From Desulfobacteraceae bacterium (GTDB lineage Bacteria; Desulfobacterota; Desulfobacteria; Desulfobacterales; SURF-7): a DNA stretch of 8,194 bases. This document shows positions 1 through 6,475 of the stretch, piece by piece. Both the position numbers and the translations under genes were made by a program. Positions within the stretch are counted from its first letter, which is position 1. Each line of letters starts with the position of its first letter. The stretch covers positions 1 to 8,194 of the forward strand of contig JAUXBD010000037.1 in the NCBI GenBank assembly GCA_030619585.1, read 5' to 3'. The notes below the pieces were generated by a model that searched no databases, was not told the DNA's origin, and saw only the letters and a list, made by a program, of their open reading frames with translations.

Positions 1-541
1 CGGAACCATTGGCGGGTTTTTTTCCCTTAACCCCAAAGTGGACGACCGTCCTGATTCCCTTTCCGCTAAATATGAAAACATAAAGCTGATGAGACTCGGC
101 AAGGTAAAAAAGGGCGGTTCAGGGTGTTTGTGCCCGGAAAGCACACTCCTTAAGGCTCTTGTAATGCATATTGTGCTTGCAAGAGATGAGGTGGTGGTTA
201 TGGATATGGAGGCGGGAATCGAGCACCTGGGGAGGGCCACAGCCCAGGCTGTTGACAAACTCGTGGTGGTTGTGGAACCCGGCCGCCGCAGCATCGACAC
301 AGCCAGAAGCATTAAAAAGCTTGCTTCTGAAATCAATCTGAACAATATTGCTGTTGTTGGAAATAAGGTTCGGGGACAAAAGGACAGGGATTTTCTTAAT
401 AAACACCTTGAAGACTTTGAGATACTTGGCTTTATCCCATATGATGATGCTTTAATCGAGGCTGATCTTAACGGTGTCTCGCCCTATGAAGTTGAATCTG
501 AGGCAAAAATAAACGTGCAAGAGATGATCCTGAAGTTATAA
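1..541 (+). CDS. cooC: CooC-like nickel-insertion ATPase for CO dehydrogenase (3' part)
   Basis: This is the C-terminal part of a P-loop ATPase of the CooC (SIMIBI/MinD-like) family; the reading frame is open from base 2, so the Walker A region lies upstream of the window. Family members use ATP to help insert nickel into the C-cluster of CO dehydrogenase/acetyl-CoA synthase in the cytoplasm. Two diagnostic features are visible. One is GGSGCLCPES, with the CxC pair encoded at 125-133; in characterised CooC proteins this pair binds the metal at the dimer interface. The other is VVVMDMEAGIEHLGRAT, the deviant Walker B/switch II segment typical of CooC. It is followed by VVVVEPGRRSIDTA and a GNKVRG segment, expected for the nucleotide-binding fold. 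The GTG at 38 is not a real start, because homologous-looking sequence (GTIGGFFSLNP) precedes it. The stop is at 539-541. The helicase gene begins 4 nt later, so they are probably co-transcribed. The family is clear; the CODH partner is not in view. Confidence 0.88.
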   Translation, partial: GTIGGFFSLNPKVDDRPDSLSAKYENIKLMRLGKVKKGGSGCLCPESTLLKALVMHIVLARDEVVVMDMEAGIEHLGRATAQAVDKLVVVVEPGRRSIDTARSIKKLASEINLNNIAVVGNKVRGQKDRDFLNKHLEDFEILGFIPYDDALIEADLNGVSPYEVESEAKINVQEMILKL

Positions 542-545
542 AAGC

Positions 546-2705
546 ATGACACAAAAAATGTATCCTGTTAGGTCAAAAAGCTCACGGGCAAGAAGAAGCC
601 GCTTTGGCCATGGTTTTCAAAAAAAGACAAACCTACTGAAAATAAAACCCCTGAGAATAAAACCGGGAGCAGATGCCAGGCTGGAAAGCATTTTCAGCAC
701 CATCGGCATACCTGAAAAAAAACCGTTCATACCCGACCCTTTCCAGCTTGACGCTGTCACGGCAATAAGCAAAGCAGACTGCCTTGTCACCGCACCAACA
801 GGCGCTGGAAAAACCTGGATAGCTGAAAAAGCGATTGAAAAGACAATTCAACAAGAGGGCAGGTCCTGGTATGCGACCCCATTAAAGGCGCTCTCCAACG
901 CAATCTACGCAAATTTCATAGAGATATTCGGAACTGACAATGTTGGCATATTGACAGGCGACAAAAAGGAAAACCCTGATGCGCCCATCATAGTGGGAAC
1001 CACCGAGATCCTGCGTAATCAGCTATATGATGCAATGCACCGAGGGAAAGACCTTAATACGGATCTGGTTGTACTTGATGAAGCGCATTTTTTAGGTGAT
1101 GTTGACCGAGGGGTGGTTTGGGAGGAGATCATGATCTACCTTCCCTCCAGGATACCGATCCTTATGCTATCTGCAACAATAGGTAATGCAGATGTGATAG
1201 CAGGATGGCTCTCATCAATACGCTTCAAAAAGTGTATTACAATTAAAGAAAATAAACGGCCAGTGCCCCTTTATCCTCTTTTTTTCCACCCTTCAGGTAC
1301 GCTTTTGCCCCTTATTTCATCTGAGGACAAAAAAGGGAAAGCAGTTATTTATAAAAAAGTCGTCTCCTACATGCACAACAAACATGCCCCGGCTATGGCC
1401 CCGCCCAGCAAGCTGCCTCCAATGGGAGACGTTATACGTGTGTTAAGAAAATATAATCTCATGCCAGCAATATTTTTTTTAAAATCGCGCAGGGACTGCG
1501 ACAATGCCTTAAATCTGTGCACCCAAGAGTGTCTGGCAAATGATCCGGACCGGAAAATAAGGCTTAGCAAAAAGATCCATGAGCTTATCGGGCAAAGCCC
1601 GCTTCTTGCCAAACACAAACAGCTGTGGCAACTGGAACATTTGGGCGTTGGCGCCCACCACAGCGGGCAGCTTCCTGCCTGGAAAACAGTTGTGGAGACA
1701 CTGATGAAAGAGGGCTTGCTCAATGCAGTGTTTGCCACCTCAACAGTTGCCGCCGGCGTAAATTTCCCTGCAAGGACAGTTGTAATTCTCAACTCCGACC
1801 GTTTCAACGGCGTTGAGTTTCTTCCCTTAAGCCCCACTGAATTTCATCAGATGACCGGAAGGTCGGGAAGAAGGGGGATGGACAACATTGGATTTGCAAT
1901 GCTTCTTCCAGGCAGGTTCATGGATATAAAGCTGATATCAAAGCTTATAAACGCATCTCCTGCTGATGTGACAAGCCAGATCAGGATAAATTTTTCCATG
2001 GTTTTAAATCTTCTTTTATCCCATAGCCCGGTTCAGATTGAAGAACTTTTAGAAAAATGTTTTGCTGCCTACCTCAATGAGAAAAAAGAAAACAGATCCC
2101 AGCTTCTTTTACAAAATGATCACAGGTATCTTTGGAGGGACTTTCTGCAACACCTTAACTTCCTAAAAGAAAACGGTTATGTTTCCAAAAAGGACAAACT
2201 GACAAGCGACGGCAGATGGGCGTCAAAACTGAGAATCGATCAACCCCTTATTGTCGCCGAAGCTTTCAGGCTTGGAGTCATCCCGGAATCCGACCCCACG
2301 CTTATTGCTGCAATCATGGCTTCCTTTGTAAATGACAGGGAAGCAAATGATGAGGGCCTAAACAGCGATCTTATCCCTAAAAAGCTCTTATCGGTTTTTC
2401 TTAACATAAAAAAAAGGCTGCGGCCCTTTGCAAAGAAAATGACTTCACGCGGATTTAATGTAAGGCCTCTATGCCTTACACCTGCTTGCACTATATACAA
2501 CTGGGCGAAAGGCCAGCCATGGGAAAAGGTGGTTAAAGATTCAGGGATATCAGAAGGCGATGTTGCCCGGCTTATTTTAAGAACTGCCGACCACCTCCGT
2601 CATATAAGAAATCTAAACGAAATATTCCCCCAGGCAGCCGCATCATCTGCATTATCCATCGAACTTATCAAAAGAGAGCCTATAATTGAATATTATGGGG
2701 CATAG
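546..2705 (+). CDS. Ski2-like DEAH-box helicase (superfamily 2)
   Basis: A complete 719-aa ATP-dependent helicase. The SF2 motifs appear in order: a Q-motif-like DPFQLDA (64-70), Walker A APTGAGKT (83-90), TPLKAL (111-116), DEAH (178-181), LSATIGN motif III (208-214), the second RecA-domain segment with HHSGQLPAW (371-379), FATSTVAAGVNFPA motif V (396-409) and QMTGRSGRRG motif VI (435-444). HHSG..P and AAGVNFPA are hallmarks of the Ski2/Mtr4/Hel308 branch rather than DEAD-box RNA helicases. The roughly 270 residues after motif VI are helical-looking and may be the winged-helix/ratchet region. The first ~40 residues are rich in Arg and Lys (RSKSSRARRSRF), a likely nucleic-acid-binding tail. 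The ATG at 546 lies 4 nt after the cooC stop with only a weak upstream purine run; an in-frame ATG at 558 is an alternative. DNA or RNA substrate cannot be told from sequence. No terminator is visible after the stop. Confidence 0.9.
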   Translation: MTQKMYPVRSKSSRARRSRFGHGFQKKTNLLKIKPLRIKPGADARLESIFSTIGIPEKKPFIPDPFQLDAVTAISKADCLVTAPTGAGKTWIAEKAIEKTIQQEGRSWYATPLKALSNAIYANFIEIFGTDNVGILTGDKKENPDAPIIVGTTEILRNQLYDAMHRGKDLNTDLVVLDEAHFLGDVDRGVVWEEIMIYLPSRIPILMLSATIGNADVIAGWLSSIRFKKCITIKENKRPVPLYPLFFHPSGTLLPLISSEDKKGKAVIYKKVVSYMHNKHAPAMAPPSKLPPMGDVIRVLRKYNLMPAIFFLKSRRDCDNALNLCTQECLANDPDRKIRLSKKIHELIGQSPLLAKHKQLWQLEHLGVGAHHSGQLPAWKTVVETLMKEGLLNAVFATSTVAAGVNFPARTVVILNSDRFNGVEFLPLSPTEFHQMTGRSGRRGMDNIGFAMLLPGRFMDIKLISKLINASPADVTSQIRINFSMVLNLLLSHSPVQIEELLEKCFAAYLNEKKENRSQLLLQNDHRYLWRDFLQHLNFLKENGYVSKKDKLTSDGRWASKLRIDQPLIVAEAFRLGVIPESDPTLIAAIMASFVNDREANDEGLNSDLIPKKLLSVFLNIKKRLRPFAKKMTSRGFNVRPLCLTPACTIYNWAKGQPWEKVVKDSGISEGDVARLILRTADHLRHIRNLNEIFPQAAASSALSIELIKREPIIEYYGA

Positions 2706-2743
2706 CTTATTATATAATAAACGACCGGATCGTAAGTGTCTAA

Positions 2744-2992
2744 GCCACCACCGCGGAGTCAGTCGGGGGCATTGAGGCCATTGTCCAGGTCATTAATGAA
2801 ATCAATGATATCGTAAACACGGTTGCCTCGTCTATTGAAGAACAATCGGCAACCACCCAGGAGATTTCAAACAATGTTGCCCATGCCGCTTCAGGGGTTG
2901 AGAACATGAATAGCCAGGTAAACCAGACGTCTGAAGTCGCCGAAACGGTGGCCCAGGGGCTCAATGAAATGATCGGCCGGTATAAGGTCTGA
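2744..2992 (+). pseudogene. Methyl-accepting chemotaxis protein, C-terminal fragment
   Basis: The frame from 2744 to the TGA at 2990-2992 encodes 82 residues resembling the end of the signalling domain of a methyl-accepting chemotaxis protein. It includes VINEINDIVNTVASSIEEQS (the arm running from the hairpin tip towards the second methylation helix), then ATTQEISNNV and the typical final segment LNEMIGRYKV. A TAA at 2741-2743 closes the frame just upstream, there is no start codon or ribosome site, and the sensor, membrane, HAMP and hairpin-tip parts are absent. It therefore looks like a leftover tail of a deleted or displaced receptor gene lying 38 nt after the helicase stop. It does not look like a functional CDS. 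The similarity call is by eye but the pattern is distinctive. Confidence 0.8.
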
Positions 2993-3020
2993 TTGTCTCA
3001 CAATTGATTTTTTAAATCCC

Positions 3021-3050
3021 TTGACTTGCCCATATTTATATGATTAAGCT
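3021..3050 (+). promoter_or_regulatory. Possible promoter of the DAHP synthase leader transcript
   Basis: TTGACT at 3021-3026 matches a sigma70 -35 box in five of six bases. The -10 region is less clear: the sequence around 3039-3049 is AT-rich (TATATGATTAAGC), but no good -10 hexamer sits at 16-18 bp spacing, and TATGAT at 3039-3044 is too close (12 bp). A start near 3050-3060 would leave a short untranslated stretch before the leader ribosome site at 3062-3066, which fits the arrangement downstream. The position is suggestive only. Confidence 0.35.
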
Positions 3051-3072
3051 GACCGACAAAAGGGAGCGAAAG

Positions 3073-3150
3073 ATGGATTTTTGCATGACAGACAAACTTT
3101 ATTTTTATTTTACGTATTATTTTTATACGGGTCTGCCTGTTTTGCACTGA
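3073..3150 (+). CDS. Tyr/Phe-rich leader peptide of the DAHP synthase attenuator
   Basis: A 25-codon ORF with a good ribosome site (GGGAG at 3062-3066, 6 nt from the ATG) and a TGA at 3148-3150. Residues 10-18 read YFYFTYYFY: five Tyr and three Phe in nine codons (3100-3126), with another Phe at position 3 and no Trp. The ORF ends 15 nt before the A-tract of a perfect intrinsic terminator, and the next gene is a DAHP synthase, the first enzyme of the shikimate pathway. This matches amino-acid leader peptides such as those of pheA, trp and his operons: when charged tRNA-Tyr or tRNA-Phe is scarce the ribosome stalls on these codons and read-through into the gene is favoured. The ORF and codon run are seen directly; the regulatory role is inferred from the architecture. 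The peptide itself probably has no function after translation. Confidence 0.85.
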   Translation: MDFCMTDKLYFYFTYYFYTGLPVLH

Positions 3151-3183
3151 AGTTTAAGTTTTAATAAAAAAAGCCGCAGGCAG
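3131..3183 (+). promoter_or_regulatory. Candidate antiterminator pairing of the attenuator
   Basis: CTGCCTG at 3133-3139, inside the last codons of the leader peptide, is exactly complementary to CAGGCAG at 3177-3183, which covers most of the 5' arm and part of the loop of the downstream terminator. The two structures cannot coexist. A ribosome stalled early in the Tyr/Phe run (3100-3117) would leave 3133-3139 free to pair and block the terminator; a ribosome reaching the stop at 3148 would cover it. A weaker 5-bp alternative, CAGAC 3089-3093 with GTCTG 3131-3135, could serve as the upstream protector stem when translation does not occur. Pairings were found by eye and no folding energies were calculated. 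Confidence 0.6.
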
Positions 3184-3204
3184 CCAAAGCCTGCGGCTTT
3201 TTTT
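3166..3204 (+). terminator. Intrinsic terminator in the DAHP synthase leader
   Basis: GCCGCAGGC at 3173-3181 and GCCTGCGGC at 3189-3197 form a perfect 9-bp GC-rich stem with a 7-nt loop (AGCCAAA), flanked by seven A (3166-3172) and seven T (3198-3204). The stem can extend to 16 bp and the U-tract makes it a strong rho-independent terminator. The symmetric A/T flanks could also allow function on the other strand. It lies after the Tyr/Phe leader ORF and 48 nt before the synthase start codon, so on the plus strand it would cut off transcription before the gene unless relieved, as expected for an attenuator. Confidence 0.92.
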
Positions 3205-3252
3205 GTTTTTAGCCACAGGTTTTTGAGCTGCCCCCGGGCAAAGGAAGATGAC

Positions 3253-4299
3253 ATGAAACAGACCTATGATGTAAACGTAAAATCATTTAAACGCCTTATT
3301 TCGCCTACCAGGATCAAAGAAGAGCTTGTGGCAACCGATGATGCAATTAAAACCGTTCTGAAAGGCCGCAGGGACATTGAAAACATCCTGCTGCAAAAAG
3401 ACGAAAGGCTGCTGGTCATCACCGGCCCCTGCTCCATTCATGACACTGATGCAGCCCTTGAGTACGCACATAACCTAAAATCGCTCCGAAACGAGGTCAA
3501 AGACCGGATCAACCTCGTCATGCGGGGCTACTTTGAAAAACCAAGAACCACTATTGGATGGAAAGGGTTGATCAACGATCCTTTCCTTGATTCATCCTAT
3601 AACATTGATGCGGGGCTTAAAAAAGCCAGGCAGCTTCTCATCAAGATCAATGAGATGGGGCTTCCCATGGCCACGGAAATCCTTGATCCCATCACGCCCC
3701 AGTATATTGCCGGATTGTTGACCTGGGTGGCCATTGGGGCGCGGACAACAGAATCCCAGACCCACCGGGAACTTGCCAGCGGTCTGTCCATGCCGGTTGG
3801 GTTTAAAAACAGTACGGACGGCAGCCTGGATTCAGCTATCAATGCCATGACGGCGGCAAACGCTCCCCAACATTTTCTCGGCATCGATCCACAAGGAAGG
3901 TCATCGGTGGTCAGCACGACAGGAAATTCCTTTGGCCATATGGTGCTTCGCGGCGGCACCCACCCCAATTATGATCCCATCTCAATTGGAAAGGCCCAGG
4001 ATAAACTCAAGGCAAAGAACCTTTTGAATGCGATTGTGATTGATTGCTCCCACGACAATTCCGGACAACGTCACAAGGGGCAGTCTTTTGTATTCAAAAG
4101 CGCTCTGGATCAACGACTTGAAGGGAACAAAGGCATCATCGGCCTGATGCTCGAAAGCAATTTATGCGAAGGAAACCAGAAAATTCCAGGCGACGCAAGC
4201 TGCCTTAAATACGGGGTTTCCATAACCGATGAATGCATCTCATGGGACACCACCAAGGACCTGATCCAATGGGCCTACAACAGATTGGAAAGGACATGA
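3253..4299 (+). CDS. aroF: 3-deoxy-7-phosphoheptulonate (DAHP) synthase, type I AroF/G/H class
   Basis: This cytoplasmic enzyme condenses phosphoenolpyruvate and erythrose 4-phosphate into DAHP, the committed step towards Phe, Tyr and Trp. The chosen ATG gives 348 aa, close to the ~350 aa of E. coli AroF/AroG, and follows AAGGAAG (3241-3247) by 5 nt; an in-frame TTG at 3223 adds ten unlikely residues and has no ribosome site. Family motifs are all present: GPCSIHD (58-64), RGYFEKPRTTIGWKGLINDP (91-110), ATEILDP (140-146), IGARTTESQTHRE (161-173), LRGG (232-235) and DCSHDNS (264-270). The metal ligands known from E. coli AroG correspond to Cys60, His267, Glu301 and Asp326, so the enzyme looks active. 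The N-terminal extension that carries allosteric inhibition in this class is present. The aroF letter is a convenience: sensitivity to Tyr, Phe or Trp cannot be read here, although the leader points to Tyr/Phe control of expression. Confidence 0.93.
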   Translation: MKQTYDVNVKSFKRLISPTRIKEELVATDDAIKTVLKGRRDIENILLQKDERLLVITGPCSIHDTDAALEYAHNLKSLRNEVKDRINLVMRGYFEKPRTTIGWKGLINDPFLDSSYNIDAGLKKARQLLIKINEMGLPMATEILDPITPQYIAGLLTWVAIGARTTESQTHRELASGLSMPVGFKNSTDGSLDSAINAMTAANAPQHFLGIDPQGRSSVVSTTGNSFGHMVLRGGTHPNYDPISIGKAQDKLKAKNLLNAIVIDCSHDNSGQRHKGQSFVFKSALDQRLEGNKGIIGLMLESNLCEGNQKIPGDASCLKYGVSITDECISWDTTKDLIQWAYNRLERT

Positions 4300-4391
4300 C
4301 AACCTCTTTTGAAAAACGGGTAAAAAGAAGAATTACAGCTCAAGGCCAGGTGTTTTTTCCCGCCTGCCAAAAAGGTCGAACATATCTCTGA
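4296..4391 (+). pseudogene. 31-codon ORF overlapping aroF stop; possible stub of an RNA methyltransferase gene
   Basis: An ATG at 4296 overlaps the aroF stop codon (ATGA), a layout typical of translationally coupled genes. The 31-residue product starts MTTSFEKRVKRRITAQGQVFF and stops at 4389-4391. The opening FEKRVKR...FF resembles, from memory, the N-terminus of THUMP-domain class I SAM-dependent RNA methyltransferases of deltaproteobacteria; after the two Phe the resemblance stops. The simplest reading is that a gene once co-translated with aroF was cut off by a deletion. It could also be a small unrelated ORF or chance. The family assignment is weak; the overlap is certain. Confidence 0.35.
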
Positions 4392-4635
4392 ACTTTTTTA
4401 TGATAATTCATTATCGCAAATCTCTGAAACAGATTACTGGTCTCAATAATTCCTTCCCCATCAATCTGCCGCTTTGATAGTCAACAGGACAGGTGTGCCT
4501 TAATTCTACAAGTTTTACCTGTTTTTTCCCTTTTTATCACTTTTTTTCCACATACACCTCCACATTATTTATCTTGTACAAGTTAACCCTTTTCCTGATT
4601 TTAGCTCTACCACAACATCATGTGCAAAAGTTATA
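4392..4635. other. Intergenic region without a recognisable gene
   Basis: About 240 nt with low GC and long pyrimidine runs on the plus strand (for example 4515-4556). No convincing CDS, RNA gene or hairpin terminator was seen. There is a perfect 10-bp palindrome CTTGTACAAG at 4573-4582, and TACAAGTT occurs at 4507-4514 and again at 4577-4584; both may be chance in such AT-rich sequence. The region separates the aroF unit from the promoter of the Fe-S gene and may contain decayed remains of the gene stub that starts at 4296. Confidence 0.5.
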
Positions 4636-4664
4636 TTGACATACAACTCCGTTTTCTGTATACA
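4636..4664 (+). promoter_or_regulatory. Sigma70-type promoter of the Fe-S protein gene
   Basis: A perfect -35 box TTGACA (4636-4641), a 17-bp spacer and a -10 TATACA (4659-4664, four of six consensus bases) predict a transcript start near 4671. The resulting leader is about 44 nt, followed by the ribosome site AGGAG at 4704-4708 and the ATG at 4715. No operator for a known regulator was recognised overlapping it. Confidence 0.65.
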
Positions 4665-4714
4665 CCACTAACCAAAAAGCGAATTCTTATCTTTTTTTTC
4701 TTTAGGAGAAATCT

Positions 4715-5794
4715 ATGAACGATTCAATTTACGACAAACTCGCAACTATTTTAGACACACTTCCAAGCGGATTTCCAAAAACCGAAGACGGTCTCGAGAT
4801 AAGAATATTGAAAAAGCTGTTTACTCAGGAACAGGCTGATCTTTTCTGTGACCTGAAACTTTCATTTGAAACCGATGAACAAATATCAGAACGAACAGGA
4901 CGTACTTTAGACGGTTTAAAGGATCAATTGGATGAAATGGTGGGGCTTGGCCTTATTATGGGGGCTGATCTTGGTGGAATAACTGTTTATCGGCTTCAGC
5001 CCTGGGTAATCGGAATCTATGAGCTTTTATTCGACCGTATGGATAAAGAATTAGCCGAGATGTGTTATAAATATAATGAGCTCTTCATGCCTAAATTATT
5101 AAAAAACCGCCCCAATCTTTTGCAAGTGATTCCCATTGAAAAAGAAATCACTGAGAAACAGGAGTCTTTACACTACGAACAGGTTTCAGCATTAATTGAA
5201 AACAATCTATCATACGCTGTGGGTGAATGCATTTGCAAAAAAGAAAAAGCCTTAATTGGAAGGAAATGTGACAAGCCATCCGAAGTATGCTTTGCCCTTG
5301 CGCCTATTGAAGGATTTTTTGATGATTTTTTCTGGGGACGAGCGGTTTCAAAAGAGGAGATGTACGAAATTTTACAAAAAGCTGAAGAAGCCGGTTTGGT
5401 TCATATTACTACCAACGTTGTAAATGGTCATTACGCTATTTGTAACTGTTGTGGCTGTTGCTGTGCCGCCTTAAAAACAATAAATAAATTTGGAATTAAT
5501 GACGCACTTAATACCCATTATTATGCAAAGATCGACGAAGAAAAATGCTCTGCCTGCGGTGTATGCAGCGATGAAAGATGCCAGGTCAATGCTATAGACA
5601 ATGAAAATGATATTTTCTCTGTGAATCTTAAAAAATGTATTGGTTGCGGACTTTGTGTTTCAACATGCCCGACTGATGCAATAGAATTAATCCGAAAAGC
5701 TCCTGAAGACCAGGTAACGCCTCCAATGGATGAAAATGATTGGAATGAGAAAACCGGAAAATTCCGTGGAGTTGATTACAGCGAATACGTATAA
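4715..5794 (+). CDS. Cysteine-rich 4Fe-4S ferredoxin-type protein with winged-helix-like N-terminus
   Basis: A complete 359-aa cytoplasmic protein with no signal peptide or membrane segment; the start follows AGGAG by 6 nt. Residues ~28-92 resemble a winged helix (DEQISERTGRTLDGLKDQLDEM as the helix-turn-helix-like part). The middle has an unusual cysteine set: C172-I-C174, C185 and C192, then CNCCGCCC with Cys at 243, 245, 246, 248, 249 and 250. The C-terminus is a dicluster ferredoxin: C278-x2-C281-x2-C284-x4-C289 (one residue longer than the usual x3 before the last Cys) and C308-x2-C311-x2-C314-x3-CP at 318. Similar proteins occur in anaerobic deltaproteobacteria, usually annotated only as 4Fe-4S binding protein. 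It could be an electron carrier or a redox-sensing regulator; partner and substrate are unknown. It appears to be monocistronic. Codons are more AT-rich than in aroF. Confidence 0.85.
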   Translation: MNDSIYDKLATILDTLPSGFPKTEDGLEIRILKKLFTQEQADLFCDLKLSFETDEQISERTGRTLDGLKDQLDEMVGLGLIMGADLGGITVYRLQPWVIGIYELLFDRMDKELAEMCYKYNELFMPKLLKNRPNLLQVIPIEKEITEKQESLHYEQVSALIENNLSYAVGECICKKEKALIGRKCDKPSEVCFALAPIEGFFDDFFWGRAVSKEEMYEILQKAEEAGLVHITTNVVNGHYAICNCCGCCCAALKTINKFGINDALNTHYYAKIDEEKCSACGVCSDERCQVNAIDNENDIFSVNLKKCIGCGLCVSTCPTDAIELIRKAPEDQVTPPMDENDWNEKTGKFRGVDYSEYV

Positions 5795-5903
5795 AGAAAA
5801 AGGGCTGGTTAACTGTGCATTAAATTATATACAACAGATATTAACGTTTTGATATCACACATAAAATCATTAGGTTAAAACTATCCACCATAAGAGTAAA
5901 ATT

Positions 5904-6011
5904 ATGGCAAACATCCTTATCATTGATGATAATAAAAAATTCTGTGATATTTGTTGCCATTTTCTTGTAAAAGGCGACATTTTTGCCCCGCCTGTCATCA
6001 AAAAAGAGTGA
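5904..6011 (+). pseudogene. Truncated response regulator gene (receiver-domain start only)
   Basis: The ATG at 5904 opens a 35-codon ORF beginning MANILIIDDNKKFCDI, the typical first strand of a CheY-like receiver domain with the conserved acidic pair at residues 8-9. After residue ~16 the resemblance ends: the phospho-acceptor Asp, the rest of the receiver and any output domain are missing, and the frame runs out of frame through transposase sequence to a TGA at 6009-6011. The break falls around 5945-5950, exactly where IS91 transposase similarity begins. No strong ribosome site precedes the ATG (AAGAG at 5892-5896 is weak). It is a dead stub of a two-component regulator. Confidence 0.75.
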
Positions 6012-6378
6012 TCGTTTTCGGAGAGAAGTTATGTGAAAATGTACTGAAAGCGGTTCCCCACCGGCATTGGGTGTTCAGCATTCCAAAAAGGCTGAAAATA
6101 TATTTTCTGTATGACCGGAATCTTCTTAAAAAACTCAGCCTGTGCGTCTGGAAAGTATTATCTGCGTATCTTAAACATACTGTGCCATATGAAGACGCAG
6201 AACCCGGTGTTGTTGCTGCCATGCAGTCGTTTGGTGATTTTTTGGAATTTCATCCACACTTTCATGTTATCTCTTCAGACGGTTGTTTTTACGGCGAAGG
6301 TTCTTTTATGGTAAGTCCAGCTCCTAATGCCAGAGACCTGGAAAATGCCTTTAGACAAAAATATTTAAGTTCCCAAGA

Positions 6379-6399
6379 AACACCTGCAAGGCAAGTGTT
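6379..6399. repeat. Short imperfect hairpin after the transposase fragment
   Basis: AACACCTGC (6379-6387) and GCAAGTGTT (6391-6399) can pair with one mismatch around a 3-nt loop. It sits just past the end of IS91 similarity. IS91-type elements carry subterminal hairpins, so this could be a remnant of an element end, but it could equally be chance. Confidence 0.3.
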
Positions 6400-6430
6400 A
6401 AGCCACAATTATCCAACACCGGTTAATTCC

Positions 6431-6475
6431 AAAAAAAAAGCCGGCTATCTTGAACACTTCAAGATAGCCGGCTTT
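6431..6475 (-). terminator. Intrinsic terminator of the etfBA operon
   Basis: A perfect 18-bp stem (6437-6454 with 6458-6475, core GCCGGCTATCTTGAA) with a 3-nt loop. Read on the minus strand it is followed by nine T (the A run at 6431-6439), a strong rho-independent signal about 70 nt past the etfA stop. On the plus strand the tail is only TTTATT, so its main job is ending minus-strand transcription. It might also stop plus-strand transcripts from the Fe-S gene side. Confidence 0.92.

Noticed and set aside
1367..1837. 156-aa minus-strand ORF
   Set aside because: Antisense shadow of the helicase motor domain with no family features or ribosome site.
2740..2964. 74-aa minus-strand ORF
   Set aside because: Antisense shadow of the chemotaxis receptor fragment, which has clear similarity on the plus strand.
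3223..3252. TTG start giving a ten-residue N-terminal extension of the DAHP synthase
   Set aside because: No ribosome site upstream, the extension is unlike the family, and the ATG at 3253 has AAGGAAG at the right distance and gives the usual length.
4324..4449. Frame reading ...PPAKKVEHISELFYDNSLSQISETDYWSQ before a stop at 4447
   Set aside because: It looks somewhat protein-like but has no start codon, begins just after an in-frame stop, and matches no family I recognise; it could be the tail of a deleted gene, but this is not supportable.
4573..4582. Palindrome CTTGTACAAG as a repressor operator
   Set aside because: A 10-bp palindrome in AT-rich intergenic DNA is easily chance, it lies over 50 bp upstream of the promoter, and no matching regulator is in view.
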